DNA of 47,349 nt from Deltaproteobacteria bacterium (GCA_020059605.1 JAGVBT010000115.1:1-47349), one strand, 5' to 3'. Shown: positions 34,461 to 43,952, counted from the stretch's first letter. Program-made: numbers and translations. The notes: generated by a model from the letters alone, not told the origin.

Positions 34461-35714
34461 ATGGCTAAAATTAGATGGTTGGTCGTTTCGGTGATTATGA
34501 TTTTGATGACATTATCAGTACTTCCTGATGGGGCTGAGGCTCAGAAGAAATTATATGTCGGCGGCACTCAGTCGCTTACCGGGCCCTTTGCTGAGGATTC
34601 AGCAGCCGTGCTGGCTGCCATTGAAGACTATGTCAAATATGTTAATGAAACAAAAAATTTGGGTCCATGGCGGAAAGAAAAATTTCCAGCCGACATAACG
34701 CTGGAGGTACTTTGGCGTGATGATGAGCTGAAGCCGGCCAAAGCGCTGAGCATCTATGAGGAACTTAAGGCCAAGGGAATGATGGTCGCCAGAATATCGG
34801 GGTCTCCCATAGCGCTGGCGCTCAAAGATAAAATGTGGGAGGACCGTATGGGCGCCACGAGCATGGCCACCGGACCCTACTACCTGTCGCCGCCTCAAAG
34901 CTGTTTTACCTATTATCCTATTTATACCGATTCGTTGGCAGCCATCGCCGACTGGTTTAAAGCGAACTGGAAGGAAACGAGAAAGCCCAAGGTTGCCTAC
35001 CTGACCGCTGATAACGCCATGGGCAGATCGATTGAGATCCCGGAAATGAAGGCGTATCTCGAGAAGGTCGGCTATGAGTTTGTAGGCACCCAGTATGTGC
35101 CCCTCGTGCCTACCTCGCCGCCGACCACCCAGCTGACCTGGCTCAAGGAAAAGGGTGTTGACCTTGCCGTTGGTGTTATGATTAATCCCGGCGCACAGCC
35201 GACGGTAAAGGAGATGGTCAGGCTGGGTATGGGACCCTACCAACCCTACAAGATGACCTTTGGCACTGGCGCACCGGGTCACGCTGCCGTGTTCGCGGAA
35301 GCCATGGGTGAGCTGGGTGACGGTTATGTCTGCGCCGGTAGCTTCCGCCCCATGGACGACCTCGCCATTCCTGGGATAAAGTTCTGTCGCGATCTGCAGG
35401 ATAAGTATCGACCCGGCAAGCGGGTTACCCACATCATGTATCAGGCAGGGATCCTTGAAGGTATGATCCAGGTTGAGGCATTGCGGTTGGCCATGAATGA
35501 GGTGCCTTTTGAGAAGCTCACCCGGCGTGACGTTCTGGAGAAAGGCTTCTTCAAGATCAAGAATCTTGAGACCGGAAAAATAAGCAGTACACCACTCACC
35601 TATGGTGAAGGCGATATCGAAGGGGTTGATCAGATACGTATTGATCAGGTGCAGAAAGGCAAAGTGGTAGAGGTGGGTCTCACCCCTCTGCGCCACATTT
35701 TTACGCGTAAATAA
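34461..35714 (+). CDS. Periplasmic substrate-binding protein (LivK-like) of importer 1
   Basis: A 417-residue binding protein with a Sec signal peptide (cleavage near AEA at about residue 27). The mature part has the type I periplasmic fold: KLYVGGTQSLTGPFAEDSAA near its start and YLTADNAMGRSIEIP in the second lobe. It is the last gene of the first importer unit, following livM, and is followed by a short GC hairpin. The ligand is unknown; the neighbouring ligases suggest an acid. Confidence 0.92.
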   Translation: MAKIRWLVVSVIMILMTLSVLPDGAEAQKKLYVGGTQSLTGPFAEDSAAVLAAIEDYVKYVNETKNLGPWRKEKFPADITLEVLWRDDELKPAKALSIYEELKAKGMMVARISGSPIALALKDKMWEDRMGATSMATGPYYLSPPQSCFTYYPIYTDSLAAIADWFKANWKETRKPKVAYLTADNAMGRSIEIPEMKAYLEKVGYEFVGTQYVPLVPTSPPTTQLTWLKEKGVDLAVGVMINPGAQPTVKEMVRLGMGPYQPYKMTFGTGAPGHAAVFAEAMGELGDGYVCAGSFRPMDDLAIPGIKFCRDLQDKYRPGKRVTHIMYQAGILEGMIQVEALRLAMNEVPFEKLTRRDVLEKGFFKIKNLETGKISSTPLTYGEGDIEGVDQIRIDQVQKGKVVEVGLTPLRHIFTRK

Positions 35715-35724
35715 CGATTATTCT

Positions 35725-35744
35725 GGGGGCTCTGATGGGCCCCC
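35725..35744 (+). terminator. GC hairpin after the first binding-protein gene
   Basis: GGGGGC, an 8-nt loop, then GCCCCC. No T-run follows, so it may protect the 3' end of the mRNA rather than stop transcription. Confidence 0.4.
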
Positions 35745-35881
35745 GGAAATTCTTCCCGAAACCAAACTCCGTTAGAACGGTTGGAACTCTGACTCCACGC
35801 TTCCTCTAAGGAATTGAAGCTTTTTTTGATCATTTCCACCATCTATGGCGAACCCGCTAGCGGGGTGAAGAGTAAAAAGGC

Positions 35882-35913
35882 AGCCCGAGATAATTGTATT
35901 TATTCTACGGGCT
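35882..35913 (+). promoter_or_regulatory. Stem-loop just upstream of the DUF169 ribosome site
   Basis: AGCCCG pairs with CGGGCT across a 20-nt AT-rich loop, ending 8 nt before the GGAGGTG ribosome site of the DUF169 gene. It could sequester or space that site. The stem is only 6 bp, so its importance is uncertain. Confidence 0.3.
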
Positions 35914-35930
35914 TGCCTTCGGAGGTGAAA

Positions 35931-36689
35931 ATGATTCTCACGGAGAAAGATGTAGCGATCTTGGATAAATTTGAATTCGATGTGCAACCTGTGGGGATCA
36001 AATTCTTGGCCGAACGACCGGACAAGATGGAGAGGCTAAGCGAAAGCATGGCTTTATGTGAAATGCTCAAAAAAGCCCAGGAAGGGAATGCCTTTTTTGC
36101 CAGCCAAGAAAACCATACCTGTGAAGCGGGCCCGTATGTGTTGGGGCTAGCCGATGCTCCAGAGCCTTTTGTAAGTGGAAGATTTGGAGCCGGGTTAAAA
36201 ATTTTCGAAGACGCGCGTTCTGCCAGCAGGCTCTACCATTATATACCGAGGATGAATAAAGGTGTTGCTCATCATATTGCCTTTTGCCCGTTAGATAAGC
36301 TCCCATTCGATCCCGATGTCTTGATCCTCTTAGCCAAAACCAGTCAAACAGAAATTTTACTAAGAGCCATGAGTTATCGGACGGGAAAAATGTGGTCGAG
36401 TAGATACTCCGCCGCAATCGGATGCGCATGGGTTTTTGTTTATCCCTATCTGACAGGGGAACTGAATTACACCATTACGGGCCTTGGCCATGGCATGAGG
36501 CGAAGAAAGCTATTTCCGGAAGGTCAGCAGCTTGTTTCTATCCCCTTTGACCTGCTGCCCTCCATGCTTCAAACATTACAGGATATGCCATGGGTTCTAC
36601 CTGCTTTTAAACCGGATGGGACGGAATTTGTTAAACGGCTGCTCATGGAGTTGGGGATTGCCCCGATCTCATCATTATTGAAAGATTAA
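35931..36689 (+). CDS. DUF169-family protein
   Basis: A 252-residue protein of the DUF169 family: FDVQPVGIKFLAERPDKMER near the start, then ENHTCEAGPYVLGL and the late LGHGMRRRKLFPEGQQLVSIP. Function is unknown in the family; genes of this type often neighbour acid-uptake and corrinoid genes in anaerobes. ATG 35931 is set by GGAGGTG 4 nt upstream; an earlier frame from 35814 has no such site. No signal peptide or membrane span is seen. Confidence 0.85.
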   Translation: MILTEKDVAILDKFEFDVQPVGIKFLAERPDKMERLSESMALCEMLKKAQEGNAFFASQENHTCEAGPYVLGLADAPEPFVSGRFGAGLKIFEDARSASRLYHYIPRMNKGVAHHIAFCPLDKLPFDPDVLILLAKTSQTEILLRAMSYRTGKMWSSRYSAAIGCAWVFVYPYLTGELNYTITGLGHGMRRRKLFPEGQQLVSIPFDLLPSMLQTLQDMPWVLPAFKPDGTEFVKRLLMELGIAPISSLLKD

Positions 36690-36781
36690 AAGTTACGTCC
36701 GTATCCTTTTATATCCCTAAGAAGAAAAAACAGGCGCGCTGTATTGCCACATAGCGAAACGTATGATTTAAGGAGAGAGAA

Positions 36782-38293
36782 GTGAATTTGGCGGAAAATT
36801 TGGAGAGATCAGCCTATTACTTTCCCGATCATTTGGCTATCATCCACGAGAACAGAAAATTTTTATACCTCGAACTCAACCGAGAAGCCAACCGAGTGGC
36901 TACAGCTTTAATCAAGTTAGGAATTCAGAATGGAGACCATGTGGTCCTTTGTGCCCCCAATTCTTATGAGTGGCTGGCATTCTACTTTGGAGTTCTCAAG
37001 GCAGGGGCGGTCGCTGTCACCCTACCGAGCACGCTTACTAAAAGCGAACTGGCCCACTTATTGGATGATGCTCGACCCAGGGTTCTTTTCACCGTTGATG
37101 AAAAATTGGATGGCCTTGGTGACCGACGAGACCGACCTTATATGGATAAGGTGATTAGTGCCGGAGGAGACATTTCTTATCCAAAGTTGATCGAGATAGG
37201 ATCTGCCTCCTTTAAGGCCCTTGACCTATATCGAAAAAACACGGCAGCCATTCTTTATACTGGAGGCACGACGGGCACTCCCAAGGGAGTGATGTTGACA
37301 CACGAAAATATAAAATCATCCGTACACAACGTCTGCCATTTCGAGCGGTCCAATGAGGAAGACCGGGCCTTATGTTTTCTCCCACCCAACCACATATTTG
37401 CCCAGATCCATATTATGAATGCCATGATCCACGCCGGCGGTTCCATTGTGATCCAGCCCTCATTTGACTTAGAGAGAGTAATGGAGGCGATCAAACGGTA
37501 TGGAGTGACAAAATTTTATGGTGTGCCCACGATCTACTACCGCTTACTTCAAATTGATGGTCTAAAAGAAAGGTTGGGCTCCGTCAATTACTGTTTCTCA
37601 GCGGCGGCCAGTATGCCTGGTGAAATCGTAAGGGAGTGGAAGTCACGAACTCAGGTTAATATCTATGAATCTTACGGAATGACCGAGACCGCCACGATGG
37701 TGACCTATAATCATCATATTCGTCATGTGGTCGGCTCCGTAGGGACACCGGTTAATATCGTGGAGGTTCAAATCAGGGATCCCCAGGGAAATGTTCTGGG
37801 ACCGAAGGAGGAGGGAGAGATTTGCATCTGTGGTCCCAATGTGATGAAGGGGTATCTGAACAATCCGGATGAAACCAAAGCGGTTTTCTGGGGTGACTGG
37901 TTGCGGAGTGGAGATATTGGGGTATTTGATGAGGATGGCTATCTCTACATTATTGACCGTATCAAAGACATGATCATCACCGGTGGCGAGAATGTCTATC
38001 CGAGAGAAATTGAAGAAGTTCTTTATAAGAGACCCGAAGTGGGGGAATGCTCTGTTATCGGTCTTTCCGATAAAGAATATGGTGAAAGGGTGACAGCCTG
38101 TATCGTCCTCAAACAAAAAGGCCAGCAGTTGGATCCGGTGGAACTCAAGTCTTTTCTCAAGGTTCACCTTGCCTCATTTAAAGTGCCTAAGGACTTCATC
38201 CTCCTTGACGAATTACCCAAGGGAAGCACGGGCAAGATTCTGAAGCGTGAATTGAAAAAACAGATCATGCAACAACTCAAAAAAACGATCTAA
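36782..38293 (+). CDS. AMP-forming acyl-CoA synthetase
   Basis: A 503-residue ANL ligase: ILYTGGTTGTPKGVMLTH, YESYGMTETATMV, GDWLRSGDIGVFDEDGY with DRIKDMIITGGENVYP, and the C-terminal catalytic Lys in GSTGKILKRELKK. The GTG start at 36782 has AAGGAG about 8 nt upstream. It ends the first importer region; after it a fresh promoter starts the second. Confidence 0.92.
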   Translation: MNLAENLERSAYYFPDHLAIIHENRKFLYLELNREANRVATALIKLGIQNGDHVVLCAPNSYEWLAFYFGVLKAGAVAVTLPSTLTKSELAHLLDDARPRVLFTVDEKLDGLGDRRDRPYMDKVISAGGDISYPKLIEIGSASFKALDLYRKNTAAILYTGGTTGTPKGVMLTHENIKSSVHNVCHFERSNEEDRALCFLPPNHIFAQIHIMNAMIHAGGSIVIQPSFDLERVMEAIKRYGVTKFYGVPTIYYRLLQIDGLKERLGSVNYCFSAAASMPGEIVREWKSRTQVNIYESYGMTETATMVTYNHHIRHVVGSVGTPVNIVEVQIRDPQGNVLGPKEEGEICICGPNVMKGYLNNPDETKAVFWGDWLRSGDIGVFDEDGYLYIIDRIKDMIITGGENVYPREIEEVLYKRPEVGECSVIGLSDKEYGERVTACIVLKQKGQQLDPVELKSFLKVHLASFKVPKDFILLDELPKGSTGKILKRELKKQIMQQLKKTI

Positions 38294-38437
38294 ATTGTAC
38301 CTGGTGTCATTCGCAACGCCTCAGAATTATTTTATAGTAATGCAATTTTAGCAAAAACAGCAAGCCAGGAGTTATCCAAACTCATTTCTTAACCATCAAG
38401 ATTCGACTCTAATAATTTAGCAGATTCTTGCCTGGCA

Positions 38438-38465
38438 TTGACAAAAGTTCTAAAGTTTGTAATAG
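38438..38465 (+). promoter_or_regulatory. Candidate sigma-70 promoter of importer 2
   Basis: TTGACA at 38438, a 16-nt spacer, then TAATAG at 38460. It would start transcription near 38472, giving a 37-nt leader with AAAGGAGG before the binding-protein ATG. Confidence 0.55.
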
Positions 38466-38508
38466 TGAGGTCGCTTTTTCTAAACCATTTTTAAAGGAGG
38501 ATGGGGTT

Positions 38509-39789
38509 ATGAAAAGAGTCATTTTGTCAAGTTTCGTGTTATTGGCGTTTCTTATCTGTTTTCCTATTGGTTCTCATGCTCAGCTTAAACCTGGCGACCC
38601 GATTATCATCGGAGTTCCCACCTTTCTGGGATCCATCGAGGGAGGAGAGAGCCTGAAGTGCGTGTTGATGGCTGCCGAGGAGATCAATGCTAAAGGAGGG
38701 GTCACCATTAAAGGGGCCAAGCATCCGATCAAGATTGAGGCGAGTGAGATCCGGGATGGTGCACCGGGAGTTCCAGTGCCAGAAGCGCTTCTTGGGATTG
38801 AGAAAATCATCCTGGATAAAAAGGTTCATGCCATTGTCGTCGGCCCCTTCAGGTCGGAAGCGTTGATGGCAACCATGGATCTCCTTGCCAAATATAAAGT
38901 GCCCATGCTTGGAACGATTGCCATGTCACCGGCTTCCGAGGCAAAGATCATAGAAAATCCTGAGAAATATAAGTATGTTTTCAGGACGTGTTTGACCTCG
39001 AGATACTTTGTCAATCTTTTGACAGGGGTAATGGATCAGTTAAATAAGGAGTTCGGGTTTAAGAAAGCCTATCTGATGAACCAGGATGTCTTATGGGCAA
39101 GAGGAACCACGGCTGGTTTAAAGGGATGGTATGAGAAGTCAGGTTGGGAGGTCACGGGTCATGACGAGTTTCCCACAGGTGCATCCGATTTTTCATCCGC
39201 ATTGATGAAAGCAAAAGCAAAAGACGCGCAACTTCTGTTTACTTGTTTCGATATGCCACAGAGTGGCATCCTGGTCAAACAGTATAAGAGCATCAAGGTG
39301 CCAGGACTGATGGCCGGATTTATCTCTCCAATGGCTGGCGAGGTGGCATGGAAGAGTTTTGATGGCCAGATCGGAGGATTGATGAACGCCATTTTTGAAT
39401 TGGGAAATATTCCTTCAGCGAAATATCCACCCGCCCAAGCCTTTTATGATGCCTATAAGAAGAAGTATAAAGACCCCCTTCAGTCCGGACATGGACCTGC
39501 TCCTTCCTATGAATCCGTCTATGTCCTGAAAGAAGCGATTGAGAGGGCTGGAACGGTCGAGGCAGACACCTTGGTCAAAGCACTTGAACAAACAGACCGG
39601 GCAGGCGTCATGGGTAGAGTAAAGTTCGACAAAGGCCATCAGGTGGTCTATGGCACCGACCCTGCAAAGGAAGCTGTTGCCGCCATGTTCCAGTGGAGTG
39701 AAGCCGGAGAGCGAAGGATCGTCTATCCAACCGCTATAGCCGAAAAGAAGATCTGGGCTCCGGAATGGGTATTGAAATCAAAGAAATAG
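38509..39789 (+). CDS. Periplasmic substrate-binding protein (LivK-like) of importer 2
   Basis: A 426-residue binding protein. The signal peptide (MKRVILSSFVLLAFLICFPI, cleavage near SHA) starts the mature domain GDPIIIGVPTFLGSIEGGES. The hinge strands and AYLMNQDVLWARG, GHGPAPSYESVYVLKE fit the type I periplasmic fold. ATG 38509 follows AAAGGAGG. Unlike the first importer, the binding protein comes first here. A strong hairpin separates it from the permease genes. Confidence 0.92.
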   Translation: MKRVILSSFVLLAFLICFPIGSHAQLKPGDPIIIGVPTFLGSIEGGESLKCVLMAAEEINAKGGVTIKGAKHPIKIEASEIRDGAPGVPVPEALLGIEKIILDKKVHAIVVGPFRSEALMATMDLLAKYKVPMLGTIAMSPASEAKIIENPEKYKYVFRTCLTSRYFVNLLTGVMDQLNKEFGFKKAYLMNQDVLWARGTTAGLKGWYEKSGWEVTGHDEFPTGASDFSSALMKAKAKDAQLLFTCFDMPQSGILVKQYKSIKVPGLMAGFISPMAGEVAWKSFDGQIGGLMNAIFELGNIPSAKYPPAQAFYDAYKKKYKDPLQSGHGPAPSYESVYVLKEAIERAGTVEADTLVKALEQTDRAGVMGRVKFDKGHQVVYGTDPAKEAVAAMFQWSEAGERRIVYPTAIAEKKIWAPEWVLKSKK

Positions 39790-39841
39790 ATTCAATATTT
39801 TTCTCATAGTAGACCGAGTAATTCTGTCATTGTCTATTTTA

Positions 39842-39865
39842 CGGGAGGCCCATTAGGGCCTCCCG
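39842..39865 (+). terminator. Strong hairpin between the binding-protein and permease genes
   Basis: CGGGAGGCCC, the loop ATTA, then GGGCCTCCCG form a perfect 10-bp stem followed by AATTTTAT. In binding-protein operons such hairpins commonly stop or slow part of transcription so that more binding protein than permease is made. Confidence 0.8.
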
Positions 39866-39905
39866 AATTTTATCTGTCTCAACAAGATCGGACAAAGCGG
39901 ACCTT

Positions 39906-40778
39906 ATGTTCCAGGGAACTCTGATTTATGGATTTGTCAACAGTGTGACACTGGCGCTCATTGCACTTGGCTTTAATCTCACCTTCGGGATCAGTGGCGT
40001 TGCCAATTTTGCTTATGGCGCTCTCTATATCCTTGCCGCATACACCGCCTGGATCCTGTTGACGTGGTTAAAGATAAACTATTTCCTCTCCATCGTTCTG
40101 GCCGTTATTTTTACCTCGTTCATCGGCGGACTTATCTACAGGTTTATTCTTCTTCGCGTCAGGGGAATGCCCATTTCAGAGGTGATTGCCTCCTTTGGAA
40201 TCGGTCTGGCCATTCTCGAATTCTTTCGATTTTTGGGGTTTGTCGGATCTGAATATACCCTGCCCGTCTTTATTGATGGCAGTGTTTCTCTGGGAGGAAC
40301 TTATATCGACGTCCAACGTCTCCTGATCGTTGGCATTGGAATCGCATTGGTGATCTTTCTCTGGCTTTTCACCCATTACACCAAGACAGGTCTTGCCTTC
40401 AGGGGAATGGCCCAGGAGGAACGGACCGCCCTGATCCTCGGGATCAATTCGGATAAAATGGCCACCTTAAGCTTAGCCTTCGGTTCCGGATTGGCTGGCG
40501 TGGCTGCCATTACGATTCTTCCCCTGGGACAGGTTGCGATAGAAGGGGGTTACAGCGCCCTGCTCAATGCTCTCGCTGTCTGTATTGTTGGAGGGCTGGG
40601 GAGCACAGTAGGCGTTCTCGTCGCCGCTGTTCTGATCGGATTTGCCCAGACTTTTACGGCTACCTATATTGGTTCTCACTGGATGATGATTGTGAGCCTC
40701 GTTGCCATTCTTGTGATCCTTATCTTCAAACCTTCGGGGCTCTTTGGTAAACAGAAAGAACTGGAGGAGAGGATTTAA
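39906..40778 (+). CDS. Branched-chain-type ABC permease (LivH-like) of importer 2
   Basis: A 290-residue permease. The signature LIALGFNLTFGISGVANFAYG near residue 20 marks LivH, and GGYSALLNALAVCIVGGLGS near residue 215 is the coupling loop. It starts 40 nt after the hairpin and 116 nt after the binding-protein stop. It is followed by a MITE-like element before LivM. Confidence 0.9.
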   Translation: MFQGTLIYGFVNSVTLALIALGFNLTFGISGVANFAYGALYILAAYTAWILLTWLKINYFLSIVLAVIFTSFIGGLIYRFILLRVRGMPISEVIASFGIGLAILEFFRFLGFVGSEYTLPVFIDGSVSLGGTYIDVQRLLIVGIGIALVIFLWLFTHYTKTGLAFRGMAQEERTALILGINSDKMATLSLAFGSGLAGVAAITILPLGQVAIEGGYSALLNALAVCIVGGLGSTVGVLVAAVLIGFAQTFTATYIGSHWMMIVSLVAILVILIFKPSGLFGKQKELEERI

Positions 40779-40839
40779 GAATTGCGGATTTCGGCCTCCG
40801 GCTCAGAGAGCTATCTGGCTCGGAGAGATTGCGGAATTA

Positions 40840-41007
40840 TTAAGGGTTTCAAAATTGAATTGACATGCGCCACAAAATCTCCCCTCCCCCCTCTTTGCCA
40901 AAGAGGGGTATTTTCCCTCTCTTTGGCCTTTTTATCCTGCCAAAGACAGGCAAAGGGAGGTGAGGAGGGATTTTATTAAAACTCTCATCATTATTATGAT
41001 CCGTTAA
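40840..41007. repeat. MITE-like palindromic element (copy B)
   Basis: A 168-bp element between livH and livM of importer 2. The ends are TTAAGGG (40840) and CCGTTAA (41001-41007), and the inside has long imperfect arms starting AAAATCTCCCCTCCCCC and ending GGAGGTGAGGAGGGATTTT. The flanking ATTGAATTGACAT segment also recurs in copy C at 42821. Confidence 0.7.
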
Positions 41008-41022
41008 CAGGATAGGGTAGAA

Positions 41023-42027
41023 ATGGAACACCGAAAAGAGAGAATTGATCGTGGCATTAAGGCGAGAACAGAGGATATCTACGCCTTATTCTCCTACCGG
41101 GAGATGCTCTATCTCCTTGTGCCACGGGTCATTCCCATTCTGGTTTTATTTCTGGTAACTCTTCTGGTTGGAGTCTACTGGCAGAAGGTATTGATCTCAA
41201 CCGCCGTCTTCGCTCTGCTCGCCCTCAGTTGGGATCTTTTAACTGCGGCCGGAATGGTCTCGCTGGGACAAGCTCTCTTTTTCGGAGTGGGGGCTTATAT
41301 TACCGGCATATTAAATCATTATTTTAATTTATCGCCTCTATTCACGATCCCCATCGCCACTGTGGGAGGAGGAGTTGTCTGCACCCTTTTGCTCCTTCCT
41401 GTTCTGAGATTGCGCGGGATCTATTTTGCCATGGTCACACTGGCCCTCCCTTTGATGTTAGTGAGGATCATCGAGGCCACAAAGATTTTCGGAGGAACAG
41501 AGGGATTAAGCGGTCTCGCCGGCCTTCCAAGCACCCGATTTGAGTTATATCTGAGCCTCATTGCGGTTCTGGCTGTTCTCTTTTTCTTTCGAAGGTTGAT
41601 CAACACCGATTATGGTCTTGTGCTCAGAGGCATCCGTGACAACGACCGCTCCGTGATGAGGAGTGGAATCAACATCTACTGGTTTAAAGCGCAGGCTTTA
41701 TTTATGGCCAGTGCGGTCGGAGCCTTTGCCGGCGCTTTGATGACGCATGTCTATATGTTTGTGGGAATGCCTGTTTTTGAAATGGATTATTCCATTCTGC
41801 CGATTGCCTCAGCCGTGGTGGGCGGGATGGGAACATTTGCGGGGCCGATGCTGGGCGCTTTTATCCTGGTTCCGTTATCAGAGGCGCTCCGTGGCGTGGG
41901 GGGATTGAGGATAGTCATTTACGGTCTCTTCTTGGTCATTTTCACGGTTGCCCTGCCGGAAGGCATTTTTCACTATTTTCAGAGAAAGTATCACCAGTTT
42001 GAACGATGGGTGAAGGTCGAGAAATGA
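41023..42027 (+). CDS. Branched-chain-type ABC permease (LivM-like) of importer 2
   Basis: A 334-residue permease with LivM signatures LTAAGMVSLGQALFFGVGAY and RDNDRSVMRSGINIYWFKAQ. It starts 16 nt after the right end of the MITE-like element, so any promoter or stop signal in the element would affect it. The N-terminal KERIDRGIKARTEDI stretch is cytoplasmic. Confidence 0.92.
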   Translation: MEHRKERIDRGIKARTEDIYALFSYREMLYLLVPRVIPILVLFLVTLLVGVYWQKVLISTAVFALLALSWDLLTAAGMVSLGQALFFGVGAYITGILNHYFNLSPLFTIPIATVGGGVVCTLLLLPVLRLRGIYFAMVTLALPLMLVRIIEATKIFGGTEGLSGLAGLPSTRFELYLSLIAVLAVLFFFRRLINTDYGLVLRGIRDNDRSVMRSGINIYWFKAQALFMASAVGAFAGALMTHVYMFVGMPVFEMDYSILPIASAVVGGMGTFAGPMLGAFILVPLSEALRGVGGLRIVIYGLFLVIFTVALPEGIFHYFQRKYHQFERWVKVEK

Positions 42028-42782
42028 AAGAAGAGGCTCCCTTTCTCAAGGTTACCAGCCTGACCAAACAGTTCGGAGGGGTGAGGGCTGTTGATACGGT
42101 CAGTTTTGACCTGAAAAAAGGCGAAATCCTTGGAGTCATTGGTCCCAATGGGTCCGGAAAGACAACCCTGGTCAACCTGATCACAGGTTTTGTCAAACCC
42201 GATGCGGGTAAAGTTTTTTATCAGGGAAGAGATATCACAGGGATGATGCCCCACCGGATCGCTGATCTTGGAATTGCAAGGGCCTTTCAGATGGTGAAGC
42301 CTTTTTATCAGCTTCCCGCCTTCAAGAACCTCATCATCCCGCTTTTTTCGCCCAGAGTGAAGAGACTGACAGGCGGGAAATATGGCGACCGGGATGCGAT
42401 TGCCATTGATCTTCTGGAGGAGGTCGGGTTTGAGCGGGATTCCTTCGTGCCATTTAAGATGGCCAGTGTGCTTCCGCATGGCTATCTGAAGAGAATGGAA
42501 CTGGCTCTGTGCATGGCCCTGAGACCGGAATTGATCATCCTTGATGAACTTTTCTCAGGCCTCAGCATGGCAGAGGTGGCGAGCATGCTTCCGATCATCG
42601 AAAAACTGATGTCCGAAAATTTGACGATCATCATGATCGAGCACCGGTTAAGAGAGCTTTTCAGGATTTCAAACCGGGTCATGGTCCTCAATTATGGCAA
42701 GAAGATTGCCGAAGGCCCTCCCAAAGAGGTGATGGAGAGCGAAGAAGTGAAAAAGGCCTATTTAGGTTCAGAGGCGGAGTAA
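42024..42782 (+). CDS. Branched-chain-type ABC transporter ATP-binding protein (LivG-like) of importer 2
   Basis: A 252-residue ATPase: Walker A GPNGSGKTTLVN, signature LPHGYLKRMELALCMAL, Walker B LIILDELFSGLS and IEHR (switch His). ATG 42024 overlaps the LivM stop as ATGA, the better start than the in-frame ATG at 42006. It is followed by MITE-like copy C. Confidence 0.92.
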   Translation: MKEEAPFLKVTSLTKQFGGVRAVDTVSFDLKKGEILGVIGPNGSGKTTLVNLITGFVKPDAGKVFYQGRDITGMMPHRIADLGIARAFQMVKPFYQLPAFKNLIIPLFSPRVKRLTGGKYGDRDAIAIDLLEEVGFERDSFVPFKMASVLPHGYLKRMELALCMALRPELIILDELFSGLSMAEVASMLPIIEKLMSENLTIIMIEHRLRELFRISNRVMVLNYGKKIAEGPPKEVMESEEVKKAYLGSEAE

Positions 42783-42820
42783 CCCGGCAACGAGATTAAC
42801 CGATTTTGTAGGGCAACCCT

Positions 42821-42980
42821 TTAACGGTTGCTTATTAAAAGTCTCATAATTGAATTGACATAACCATCTAAAAATCTCCCCTCACCCCTTTTTGCCAAAG
42901 AGGGGTAATCCCTCCCTTTGGAAAAGGGAGGTTAGGAGGGATTTTACAAAATAATGTCGATATTATTACGAGACCGTTAA
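42821..42980. repeat. MITE-like palindromic element (copy C)
   Basis: A 160-bp element between livG and livF of importer 2. The ends are TTAACGG (42821) and CCGTTAA (42974-42980), a 7-bp perfect inverted repeat. Inside, AAAATCTCCCCTCACCCC and GGTTAGGAGGGATTTT pair imperfectly. It is clearly related to copy B, including the ATTGAATTGACAT segment. Confidence 0.72.
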
Positions 42981-43053
42981 TAAAATGGGGCTGAGATCTT
43001 TTTTTTGCAAAGCTAAAAAGTAGACAAAAAGAGTACAGGATTTAAGGGTTGAA

Positions 43054-43800
43054 ATGTTAGAGGTAAAAAACCTATTAGTTTTTTATGAGAATGCCCTGGC
43101 GATCAATGACCTGAGCCTCAGGGTGGACAAGGGCCAGATGGTGGGGGTGATCGGGTCGAACAGCGCTGGCAAGACCACACTGATGAACACCATTTCAGGG
43201 CTCATCATCGATATGAAGATCAAGGAGGCGAGAAGGGGCGGGGAGAGGATCACCGTCATGGGTGATGTCATCTTTAACGGGGAGACGATTACACATATGG
43301 AGCCCTATGATCGAGCCAAGAAGGGAATCGCCCTCTGCAGGGAGCGACATCCCATCTTTCAGGAAAGCGATGTTCTGGAGAACCTGAAAATTGCAGGATA
43401 TTTGATCAAAAGGTCTGAGTTGAAGGAACGGGTCGATTTTGTCTTTGACCTCTTTCCAGCACTGATTGCCCTGAAAAGCCGGCGCGCCGGTTTTTTAAGC
43501 GGCGGAGAACAGCAGATGCTGGCCATTGGCATGGCCTTGATCATCAAGCCCGTCCTCCTGTTGCTGGATGAGCCATTGCTGGGGTTGAGCCCTGCGATTC
43601 AGACGAAACTAATCCAGGCCATTAAAAACATCCAGAAGGAGATGGGAATAACGACGGTCATCAGCGAACAATTTGCCCGGCCCATTCTTCCGATGATCGA
43701 TTATGGATATATCATTGAAAACGGAATGCTCACACTCACCGGTTCGGGAAAAGAATTAATGGATAATCCCGAAGTCCGATCGGCCTATTTTGGCGTGTAA
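43054..43800 (+). CDS. Branched-chain-type ABC transporter ATP-binding protein (LivF-like) of importer 2
   Basis: A 248-residue ATPase: Walker A GSNSAGKTTLMN (Gly-to-Ser change at the fourth position of the loop), signature LSGGEQQMLAIGMAL and Walker B VLLLLDEPLLGLSP. An insert after Walker A (MKIKEARRGGERITVMG) is longer than in LivF of importer 1. It is separated from LivG by a MITE-like element, yet direction and context place it in the same operon. Confidence 0.9.
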   Translation: MLEVKNLLVFYENALAINDLSLRVDKGQMVGVIGSNSAGKTTLMNTISGLIIDMKIKEARRGGERITVMGDVIFNGETITHMEPYDRAKKGIALCRERHPIFQESDVLENLKIAGYLIKRSELKERVDFVFDLFPALIALKSRRAGFLSGGEQQMLAIGMALIIKPVLLLLDEPLLGLSPAIQTKLIQAIKNIQKEMGITTVISEQFARPILPMIDYGYIIENGMLTLTGSGKELMDNPEVRSAYFGV

Positions 43801-43824
43801 AAGTTGTAACACCTCTAATTCTCT

Positions 43825-43845
43825 CCCCTCCCTTGGCGGGAGGGG
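43825..43845 (+). promoter_or_regulatory. GC hairpin after livF of importer 2
   Basis: CCCCTCCC, a 5-nt loop, then GGGAGGGG form a perfect 8-bp stem. It begins a G/C-rich stretch (43820-43920) of further stem-like repeats before the ligase gene. No T-run follows. Confidence 0.45.
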
Positions 43846-43952
43846 ATGAAGGGGAGGGGGGAAGTAAAACCTAATCACCCCCACCCTCACCCTCCCCCGT
43901 CAGAGTGGGAGGGAAATCGGTATTAATGAATGAAGAGGTAGAATGAAAAGTT

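Noticed and set aside
34599-35696. 365-codon frame on the minus strand
   Set aside because: It is antisense to the binding-protein gene, whose signal peptide and fold are clear.
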